From Pseudanabaenaceae cyanobacterium MP8IB2.15 (lineage in GTDB: Bacteria; Cyanobacteriota; Cyanobacteriia; Pseudanabaenales; Pseudanabaenaceae): DNA of 5,032 bases. The stretch lies in the NCBI GenBank assembly GCA_030248825.1, contig JARCMB010000302.1:1-5032 (forward strand), written 5' to 3'. Positions 1 through 5,032 of this stretch are shown here, in pieces (positions within the stretch are counted from its first letter, which is position 1; each line of letters opens with the position of its first letter). The position numbers were made by a program, and so were the translations under genes. Under the pieces are notes generated by a model that worked only from the letters and a program-made list of their open reading frames with translations, was not told the origin of the DNA and did not search any database.

Positions 1-302
1 CCATCATCCCTCGATCGCAAAGTCACCCCAAAAATCACAATTCCCTCATAATCCCGATCCAGCCCCTGAGCCGCCGCCAGATCTAACTCTGATTGCCCCC
101 GAAATGCCCCATCATCCACCATCCCCAAGAAATAGACATCATCGATCGATCGAAAAGATTCTGTATCGCGGTAAGTACTCGTGAGAATTTCTTTCGCAGG
201 AATTGGGAGATCGGTTACAGAGGCGATCGGCACTTGCAGATCCACAAAAAAAGCCTTAAGCGCAGGTAAAAAATCTAATTCATTAAAAATGGTGAGTTTC
301 AT
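1..302 (-). CDS. Gene X: N-terminal part of an unidentified protein, possibly a restriction/methylase partner of the helicase (runs off left edge)
   Basis: An open minus-strand frame begins at the ATG at 302-300 and stays open for 100 codons to the window edge. An in-frame TGA lies 10 codons upstream, so this is the first ATG available. The visible protein begins MKLTIFNELDFLPALKAFF and contains the segments DTESF, DDVYFLGMVDD and EGIVIFGVTL. It looks soluble, with no signal peptide or membrane segment. No catalytic motif falls in the visible part. By recall only, this style of N-terminus resembles large Eco57I-type methylase/restriction proteins encoded beside SNF2 helicases in cyanobacteria; I cannot verify that here. 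It lies on the same strand as the PLD-SNF2 helicase but is separated from it by the opposing Uma2 gene. The nearest SD-like stretch (GGGA) is about 13-15 nt upstream, which is weak. A short upstream frame ends 4 nt before the ATG, which could allow translational coupling. I am fairly sure it is coding; the function is a low-confidence guess. Confidence 0.72.
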   Translation of the reverse strand, partial: MKLTIFNELDFLPALKAFFVDLQVPIASVTDLPIPAKEILTSTYRDTESFRSIDDVYFLGMVDDGAFRGQSELDLAAAQGLDRDYEGIVIFGVTLRSRDD

Positions 303-306
303 TAAG

Positions 307-439
307 TTAAATATTTCCCAACTTTTTCAAAATTTGCAAAACCGAGAAAAGCTCATTACCCGATCGATTAAACAAAGAAAAATCATCAGATAAATCATAA
401 ATAGAGCCTTGTCGCTTTTTCAGTTACAGCAATAGGCAT
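307..439 (-). pseudogene. Possible broken small ORF (about 43 codons) just upstream of gene X
   Basis: The minus frame from 423 down to the TAA at 309-307 is open for 38 codons and reads like protein (segments RQGSIYDLSDDF and LFSVLQILKKLGNI), but it contains no ATG. A second frame starts at the ATG at 439-437 (MPIAVTEK) and stops early at a TGA. The two meet at a run of five A residues (416-420 on the plus strand as T). Removing one A would join them into a single 43-residue frame from ATG to TAA. It ends 4 nt before the gene X ATG, the spacing expected for coupled genes. It could be a frameshifted small gene, the stub of a gene truncated when the Uma2 gene arrived, or chance. I do not recognise the product, and no strong SD is seen before the ATG. 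Confidence 0.28.
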
Positions 440-441
440 AA

Positions 442-467
442 TTTACACGATAGGCAAATAGTATAAT
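442..467 (+). promoter_or_regulatory. Candidate promoter for the Uma2-family gene, in a divergent intergenic region
   Basis: A perfect TATAAT lies at 462-467, 31 bp before the ATG at 499. A TTTACA hexamer at 442-447 could serve as -35, but the 14-bp spacer is short; reading TAATTA at 464-469 as -10 gives a 16-bp spacer. On the minus strand the same bases give TATACT (465-460), pointing towards gene X, so this AT-rich core may fire in both directions. No good -35 is seen for the minus direction. Assignment rests on motif matching alone. Confidence 0.35.
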
Positions 468-498
468 TATCATAACTAATCAGTCATTAACTAAACCA

Positions 499-1374
499 AT
501 GACACAAGCAATCGCACCAAAAGCCAATCAACTCGAAAGCACTAGCTCAGTCCAGCCAGAAGTACTCAAGGCGATCGCCCTAGCCAAAGCCAAACCAGAA
601 ATTGTTTGGGAAAAATTACCTGCTAACTTTATCTTACCTGACGATCCCGTGGAAAGCATTGCCCAACCTCTTCTCGCCGCCGCACTAAATGAAAGCCTAC
701 AGCTTGCCAAGCTTCTCCCTTCAGAAGCGATCGTTGCCTCCAATATGGCGTTAGTAGCCAAGATCGATCGAAAAACTATCGTCAAAGCCCCCGACTGGTT
801 TTATGTCGCCAAGGCCTATCCTGTTGGTAAAAATGTAATTCGGCGTAGCTATAGCCCTCATCTTGATGGCGATGTACCCGCGATCGTGATGGAATTTCTC
901 TCTGAAGAAGAAACGGGCGAATATTCCACCCGCCCCAGCTTTCCCTATGGCAAGATGTACTTCTATGAACAAATCTTACAGATTCCTATTTATGTAATTT
1001 TTGACCCCGCAGATGGACGATTGGAAATCCGCAAACTCGACCCTTCAGGTCGCTACGAAATTCAACCCCTTGACGAATATGGCAAATACTTCATCGATTC
1101 ACTAGAGCTATATCTAGGCACATGGCATGGCACTAGACTCGAACAAACTTTTCACTGGCTACGCTGGTGGGGCATAGACGATCGCATCCTGTTTTGGGGA
1201 TCGGAAAAAGCAGCCCAAGACAGTATTTCGATCGAAATCGAAAAACAACGCGCTGAAGTCCAGCATCAGATTGCTCAAGAGGAAACACAACGTGCCGAAA
1301 CCGAAAAGCTACGTGCCGATGAAGCTGAGCAAGAAATAATCAGACTCAAACAACTCCTCGCAGAAAAAGCTTGA
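499..1374 (+). CDS. Uma2 family (DUF820) putative PD-(D/E)XK endonuclease with C-terminal coiled coil
   Basis: The 291-residue product has the layout of cyanobacterial Uma2/DUF820 proteins. Residues 1-75 are a helical N-terminal region, about 80-215 the nuclease-like fold, and about 238-291 a Glu/Gln/Lys/Arg-rich coiled coil with repeated RAE/RAD motifs. Candidate catalytic residues of the PD-(D/E)XK core are D99 (APDW), E132 (IVMEFLS) and K152 (YGKMYFYEQ), followed by the family-like strand IPIYVIFDP (162-170). The acidic, acidic and lysine positions all appear intact. Uma2 proteins are very abundant in cyanobacteria, and their biological role is largely undefined; nuclease activity here is inferred from fold only. 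The ATG at 499 has no clear Shine-Dalgarno, which is common in cyanobacteria, but a TATAAT lies 31 bp upstream. The gene opposes both neighbours (divergent from gene X, convergent with the helicase), so it is probably a monocistronic passenger and not part of their operon. A HIP1 octamer lies in the coding region at 571-578. Confidence 0.88.
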   Translation: MTQAIAPKANQLESTSSVQPEVLKAIALAKAKPEIVWEKLPANFILPDDPVESIAQPLLAAALNESLQLAKLLPSEAIVASNMALVAKIDRKTIVKAPDWFYVAKAYPVGKNVIRRSYSPHLDGDVPAIVMEFLSEEETGEYSTRPSFPYGKMYFYEQILQIPIYVIFDPADGRLEIRKLDPSGRYEIQPLDEYGKYFIDSLELYLGTWHGTRLEQTFHWLRWWGIDDRILFWGSEKAAQDSISIEIEKQRAEVQHQIAQEETQRAETEKLRADEAEQEIIRLKQLLAEKA

Positions 1375-1480
1375 ATCACGGATTAGATAGATTACACAAA
1401 TTACGCAGATTTTTTTAGACAGCGCAAAGCTCTGTAGATAGAAATCCGTGTGATCCCTTAATCCGCTTAATCCGTGATTC
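1373..1480. repeat. 108-bp imperfect inverted repeat between convergent genes (dispersed palindrome-like element, possible bidirectional terminator)
   Basis: The ends are a perfect 13-bp inverted pair: GAATCACGGATTA at 1373-1385 and TAATCCGTGATTC at 1468-1480. Pairing continues inwards imperfectly: GATTA at 1390-1394 meets its complement at 1459-1463, and GATTT near 1408-1412 meets AAATC near 1442-1446. ACAG/CTGT steps flank the centre. Each arm also holds degenerate tandem GATTA-like units spaced about 8-11 bp. The repeat begins inside the Uma2 stop codon (TGA 1372-1374) and ends 5 bp before the helicase stop (1488-1486). From memory, the GGATTA...GATTACAC...GCAGATT style of sequence recurs between genes in many bacterial genomes, including cyanobacteria. 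It may act as a shared terminator, since a T-run follows the left arm at about 1410-1416, but it has no classic compact GC stem with a U-tract. Confidence 0.7.
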
Positions 1481-1485
1481 AGAAC

Positions 1486-4400
1486 TTATTTACTCACCAA
1501 CAACCAAGCCACCAAATCAAAATTGTTAGCCTGAAATTTTTTGTCAATTTTAATATTTTGTTTAACCGTCTCTAGTGCCGCCTTATCACCCTTTTTCAAT
1601 CCTGCAAAAAGCGCACTCTTAGCGTTACCCATCGTCTCCTTCACCGAACCGTCTTCCATTACCTCGGTTGAAACAGCCTGACTATTTAGCCAAGTTTTGA
1701 GCGCATTCACTAATTCCTCGATCGACTCTGGTTCACCTCGATCGACCGCATCAGGAATATATCTTGTCTTCTCCTTATGCAAAATCAAAAAATCTAAAAC
1801 TTCCTTTTGATTTTCCAATACCAACTTGCCCGACTTATCGATATAAATCAAATCAAAAACCTGATATTGATGCTCGACACTCTTTGCAGGTTTCGCAGGA
1901 TAACCAAGCAAAGCCACAATCTCATCAGTATCTCCCGCTAACCCTTCAATAAACCCCGAATACACCCCCTTCGGCATCTGGCGATATTTATCCTTATCGC
2001 GATTAAATTCGGCTAATAAATCTTGACGATAACGCTCCAAAGATAAACTATCAAAGCCCAGACCCTCATCACTCACCTCAATGTCATCCCAAGTGATTTG
2101 CATTTGCTGCATCATTCGATCGTTCATTTTTTGGTCAAACGCTTCATCATGGATCATCTTGGCAAAGCTATCCGAAAATTGATGATCCACCTCAGCTCCT
2201 GCCAACTTCATCGTCGCCATCCGTTGCTCAATCCGTCCTTGCAGGTTCAAATAGGAATTAATATTCGCTGAGGGCCAGAAATTAATCCCAAAAATCTGCT
2301 GGTTCGGGCTACCAAGGCGATCGATCCGACCCATGCGTTGAATAATCCGCACAGGGTTCCAATGGATATCATAATTAATCACCATATCCGCATCCTGTAA
2401 GTTCTGTCCCTCACTCAGCGCGTCAGTGGCAATCAAAATATCAATCGGTTTCTCCAGCTTTCGAGCAGTCTCAGGATGATGCTGATTAATCCATACTTTC
2501 CACTCAGCAAAAGCTTCTAGCCCCTCTTTTTCAGAATTAAACACCCATTCTTTTTCACGAAATAACTTGGTATAGGGTGCAAATCGTTCGAGTACTGCTT
2601 CCATTTTTTGCTTTCGATCGCTATCATCACTTTGGGAACCCGTACCAGAAGCGATCGCAATCTTATCAAAGCCCCTAGCCATAAGCTGGTTATACAAATA
2701 CATCGCAGTATCGCGATAAACCGTAAAGATCACCACTTTCTGATTGTGGTTATTAGCACCTGACTGTCGCTTCTTCACAATTTCCGCAATCAACGCCTCT
2801 AACTTATCATCACAGGATTTAAGCTGTTTTAGCTTCTCTAGTTCTTTCTCAACTTTTTTCGCAAATTTTTGTAAGTTGACGTAGAGATTATCAAGAGAAC
2901 TTAAATCTTGTTTGAGATCTTCTTTAAACTTATCTAGATTGCCAGCCCGATCGATATCAGCAATACTAATCGGGCGTTTTTTGCCTAACGTATATTGCTC
3001 AACTGCTTCCGTAAATTCATCGTCGTTCTCGTCATCATCCAAATTATGAGCATCATTTTCTAGTGATGCAGTTTTTGTCTTACTGGCTTGATAGCTCTTG
3101 ATTTTATCCAGAGCATTTTGATGATGATTTTTAATTTTCTCAACTGTTGAATAAAACGAAAACCAAGAAGACTCTAAACGCTTCACCATCAGGATATAGA
3201 TCATCTTTACGAGAAAGCGATCGCGTAATTTCTCATCTTTCAATACATCCCGTTTAACATCCTCTTTACCTGCTTTTTCATCTTCTAAATAAAAAGCTGG
3301 TTGATAACCCGATAGCATCGGCGGGAAATGATCGAATAACTCTTCAAAAGTTTCAAAATTACCAAGCTGATGTGGTGTCACAAATAGATTTAGTGGCTTT
3401 GTCTTGGCTGGAAACACCAAATCTGTCTGCTGATTTTCGACCATCTTGCGAGTTCTCGCCACCAACAAAGAATCGGTCAGTCGAAAGAAATCATTACCCG
3501 ATAATTTTTTAATGAAATCACTAATCTGTGGTCTTTCATCCTTACGCCATTCATTAAATACTGTCTGTGCCTGCTTAAAGGAATAGTCAATATTTTTAAC
3601 CCCTAATGTTGCATCATAGCCTCGCACATCGCCTTGTACCATTAATTTAAACTGATTTCTGGCATCATTCAGAGAGTTGTTGATTGGGGTTGCCGAGATC
3701 AGCAAAACTTTAATATCTTGGTTCTTTTTTAGAATTTCTTCTACCAAAAATTTATAGCGATTCGATTTGTCATTTCTAAGATTATGACTTTCATCAATTA
3801 CGATTAACTTGGGCTTATCATCACCAAATAACTTATCAGCGCGATCGACATAAGAATCCAATCGATCGGCATTCATATCAGTATGAAAGCGCATAAAAAA
3901 CTTGAGTTTATCTATTTCAAATTTTGATGCTTGGTCTTCCTTGTAGCGTCTCCAATTACTCTCCAACTTTTTGGGACAGAGCAATATAATTTCACGCCCT
4001 TCCATTTGGAAGTATTTCATCACCGCCAAAGCACTCCAAGTTTTCCCCAATCCCACAGCATCAGCTAAAATTGCGCCATTATATTTCCGCAACATCTGAA
4101 TTAAGCTCAACACGCCCTTTTGTTGAAAATCATAGAGCGCGTTAAAAATTACCGTGTTTTGTAATTTGCCCAACTTGCGATTAAATTCTGGATCGTTGTC
4201 GATTTCTAAAATCTGATTGCCAAACAACTCAAATAAAATCTTGTAGTAAATCTCCTTCGGCGTGTATTTAATGAAGATTTTTTCGATTTCCTCAATCAAA
4301 TACTGCTTAAAATCGATCTTTTTTCTAGAACCGTCTTTAAATAAAATGGTCTTTTCTTTATGCGCTTGAGGCTTATGCCAAAGGGCTTCAAACCATTCCA

Positions 4401-4920
4401 CTAATTCTTTGTATTGGTTATTATTCCCAGTCTCGGCAATATTCAACTCCAGATTATTAGTATGCTTTAAGCCAATCCCTGCTTCAGTTAGATTTGAACT
4501 ACCCGAAATAAAATATTTGTCGCGATCATCCTTCTTTTTAGGATCGAACAAATAGCACTTAGCATGGCAAAAGTTTGGCTCTAGCGTCTTTGCCTTTAAC
4601 TTGTCCTGTTTTAAAAAGTCTACAGCTTCCTGTGCAAGACGACTGAGGTTAAGTGCGGCTTCGATCGTAATATTCTCGTTCAGTAAGTCTAGTGGTCGAT
4701 TTTCCTCTCGATCGAAGTTGACAATATCTCCAAGCACCAACCGAAAATTGGTGATTTTTTGATTAATTTGATGTGACAAATATGCTAAAGCCCCGATCGT
4801 AAAATAGCCTGTGACAACATCGACATTTCCTTCCTCGGTATATTGGGTAATCCACTCATACACCTTCAGATTCCCATTTTCGTTATCTAATATCATGGCT
4901 AAACCTAGATTACTAATCAT
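1486..4920 (-). CDS. PLD (HKD) nuclease - SNF2-type SF2 helicase fusion, candidate restriction/anti-phage enzyme
   Basis: The 1144-residue product joins two enzymes. Residues about 15-180 form a phospholipase D-like nuclease domain with one HKD motif: H119-A-K121...D126, then GSSN at 140-143 and E158. One motif per chain suggests action as a dimer. Residues about 255-480 are helicase lobe 1: Walker A DAVGLGKT (287-294), DESH box (376-379) and motif III SATP (409-412). Lobe 2 spans about 700-900: motif IV near VVIFTVYR (729-736), motif V ATDALSEGQNLQ (831-842) and motif VI QRMGRIDR (861-868). The linker of about 220 residues contains lysine-rich helices and an acidic patch (about 621-638). The C-terminal 240 residues are unassigned and could hold target recognition. 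All key catalytic residues seen are intact. Known SF2-plus-PLD relatives in function are the restriction enzymes CglI and NgoAVII and the DISARM proteins DrmD/DrmC, where the parts are separate polypeptides. Start: M1 (4920) follows an in-frame TAG four codons upstream; M9 (ATG 4896-4894, TAGG 7 nt upstream) is an equally good or better start. Substrate and partner are unknown. Confidence 0.93.
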   Translation of the reverse strand: MISNLGLAMILDNENGNLKVYEWITQYTEEGNVDVVTGYFTIGALAYLSHQINQKITNFRLVLGDIVNFDREENRPLDLLNENITIEAALNLSRLAQEAVDFLKQDKLKAKTLEPNFCHAKCYLFDPKKKDDRDKYFISGSSNLTEAGIGLKHTNNLELNIAETGNNNQYKELVEWFEALWHKPQAHKEKTILFKDGSRKKIDFKQYLIEEIEKIFIKYTPKEIYYKILFELFGNQILEIDNDPEFNRKLGKLQNTVIFNALYDFQQKGVLSLIQMLRKYNGAILADAVGLGKTWSALAVMKYFQMEGREIILLCPKKLESNWRRYKEDQASKFEIDKLKFFMRFHTDMNADRLDSYVDRADKLFGDDKPKLIVIDESHNLRNDKSNRYKFLVEEILKKNQDIKVLLISATPINNSLNDARNQFKLMVQGDVRGYDATLGVKNIDYSFKQAQTVFNEWRKDERPQISDFIKKLSGNDFFRLTDSLLVARTRKMVENQQTDLVFPAKTKPLNLFVTPHQLGNFETFEELFDHFPPMLSGYQPAFYLEDEKAGKEDVKRDVLKDEKLRDRFLVKMIYILMVKRLESSWFSFYSTVEKIKNHHQNALDKIKSYQASKTKTASLENDAHNLDDDENDDEFTEAVEQYTLGKKRPISIADIDRAGNLDKFKEDLKQDLSSLDNLYVNLQKFAKKVEKELEKLKQLKSCDDKLEALIAEIVKKRQSGANNHNQKVVIFTVYRDTAMYLYNQLMARGFDKIAIASGTGSQSDDSDRKQKMEAVLERFAPYTKLFREKEWVFNSEKEGLEAFAEWKVWINQHHPETARKLEKPIDILIATDALSEGQNLQDADMVINYDIHWNPVRIIQRMGRIDRLGSPNQQIFGINFWPSANINSYLNLQGRIEQRMATMKLAGAEVDHQFSDSFAKMIHDEAFDQKMNDRMMQQMQITWDDIEVSDEGLGFDSLSLERYRQDLLAEFNRDKDKYRQMPKGVYSGFIEGLAGDTDEIVALLGYPAKPAKSVEHQYQVFDLIYIDKSGKLVLENQKEVLDFLILHKEKTRYIPDAVDRGEPESIEELVNALKTWLNSQAVSTEVMEDGSVKETMGNAKSALFAGLKKGDKAALETVKQNIKIDKKFQANNFDLVAWLLVSK

Positions 4921-4934
4921 CCGACCTGACTATT

Positions 4935-5032
4935 TTGACACTCCTCGCTCTAAAGAGACGAGGATTCTTTAATCAATGAAGTCACTTGCTCATGCAGGTT
5001 TAAACCAACAAGAGTAGAGGTGTCTTCTCCTA
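4935..5032 (-). mobile_element. Right end of an IS200/IS605-type insertion sequence (partial)
   Basis: Read on the minus strand, the element ends with a compact imperfect hairpin (4964-4942) followed by GTG and TCAA (4938-4935). The outer stem TCCTCG/CGAGGA is 6 bp and the inner stem TCT/AGA is 3 bp. The loop is CTTT, and a single unpaired G lies on the 3' side. A subterminal hairpin with an extrahelical base and a TCAA cleavage tetranucleotide is what is known for IS608-type right ends processed by HUH transposase TnpA. The probable tnpB stop codon lies within the hairpin, as is usual for these elements. Such elements make no target duplication, so the boundary at 4935 is placed by the TCAA alone. 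Only 14 bp separate it from the helicase ATG. The left end and any tnpA lie outside the window. Confidence 0.65.
4950..5032 (-). CDS. tnpB: C-terminal 26 residues of a probable TnpB RNA-guided nuclease / IS accessory protein (runs off right edge)
   Basis: A minus-strand frame enters from the right edge and ends at TAG (4952-4950). It encodes a tail beginning GEDTSTLVGLNLHEQV and ending KESSSL. By recall, GEDTST-like tails after a conserved cysteine-glycine are typical of cyanobacterial TnpB/OrfB proteins, whose RuvC and zinc-finger parts would lie upstream outside the window. No catalytic residue is visible here, so whether the nuclease is intact is unknown. The stop codon overlaps the right-end hairpin, which supports the TnpB reading because tnpB 3' ends commonly overlap the guide-RNA scaffold. 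The gene is co-directional with the helicase, and its transcript could read through into it. The alternative is another transposon-borne protein using the same end. Confidence 0.6.
   Translation of the reverse strand, partial: GEDTSTLVGLNLHEQVTSLIKESSSL

Larger units (their letters stand above)
4915..5032 (-). ncRNA. Predicted 3' part of a TnpB omega/reRNA with guide reading into the helicase start
   Basis: In IS200/IS605 elements the transcript of the tnpB 3' end plus the right-end hairpin acts as a guide RNA, and the bases just outside the element form the guide. Here the scaffold would include the bulged hairpin at 4964-4942 and end in TCAA (4938-4935). The guide would begin AATAGTCAGGTCGGAT (4934-4919), so bases 15-16 already enter the ATG at 4920. 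The 5' end of the RNA lies beyond the window. This is prediction from family knowledge; the sequence shows only the right end, not an intact TnpB. Confidence 0.35.

Noticed and set aside
181..393. 70-codon plus-strand ORF starting GTG at 181
   Set aside because: It runs antisense through gene X and across its start and has a composition unlike protein. The minus-strand frame is longer and better supported.
413..424. Programmed frameshift at the A-run in the small broken ORF
   Set aside because: There are five A residues, not the six of the A AAA AAG slippery heptamer, and the shift needed is +1, whereas that motif drives -1. A simple indel explains it better.
528..972. Two minus-strand ORFs of 85 and 73 codons (528-785 and 751-972)
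   Set aside because: Both lie wholly inside the Uma2-family gene on the opposite strand and show no recognisable motifs; they are antisense shadows.
1764..1952. 62-codon plus-strand ORF within the helicase 3' region
   Set aside because: It is antisense to the helicase C-terminal coding region, has no start signals and no recognisable motif.
4935..4940. Plus-strand TTGACA as a -35 element
   Set aside because: There is no -10-like hexamer about 17 bp downstream (acgagg there), and it is explained by the TCAA terminus of the IS read in reverse.
4942..4964. Hairpin near the right end as a simple rho-independent terminator of the upstream gene
   Set aside because: There is no U-tract after it on the minus strand, it carries a bulged base, and TCAA follows it, which fits an IS200/IS605 right end better.
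1..5032. CRISPR array, tRNA or rRNA
   Set aside because: No regularly spaced direct repeats with spacers and no cloverleaf-like or rRNA-like sequence were seen. The short tandem GATTA units at 1373-1480 are degenerate and too closely spaced to be a CRISPR array.

Overview
The window looks like chromosomal DNA of a cyanobacterium. The palindrome CGATCG occurs at least 24 times in about 5 kb, against roughly one expected by chance. Three of these are full HIP1 octamers GCGATCGC (571-578, 2651-2658, 3217-3224). The DNA is moderately AT-rich, and the Uma2-family gene has the coiled-coil tail common in cyanobacterial members. Genus cannot be fixed from this; a filamentous, Pseudanabaena- or Oscillatoriales-like strain is only a guess.

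Layout from left to right. (1) 1-302, minus: the first 100 codons of a gene (gene X) that runs off the left edge. (2) 303-498: a divergent intergenic region with an AT-rich promoter-like core near 442-467 and a possible broken 43-codon minus-strand reading frame that ends 4 nt before gene X. (3) 499-1374, plus: a Uma2/DUF820 PD-(D/E)XK nuclease-like protein with a coiled-coil tail. (4) 1375-1485: a 108-bp imperfect inverted repeat filling the gap between two convergent stop codons. (5) 1486-4920, minus: an 1144-residue fusion of an HKD (phospholipase D-type) nuclease domain to a complete SNF2-type SF2 helicase. (6) 4935-5032: the right end of an IS200/IS605-type element with the last 26 codons of a probable TnpB gene, a bulged hairpin and a TCAA terminus, 14 bp from the helicase start codon.

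Interpretation. The PLD-SNF2 protein has the architecture of an ATP-driven DNA restriction or anti-phage enzyme, and gene X on the same strand may be its partner. The oppositely oriented Uma2 gene sits between them, as if inserted into a former operon, and an IS200/IS605 element abuts the helicase on its upstream side. The most interesting points are the nuclease-helicase fusion itself, and the IS end, whose predicted TnpB guide RNA would read into the helicase start codon. A defence role is inferred from domain architecture; nothing here shows activity.
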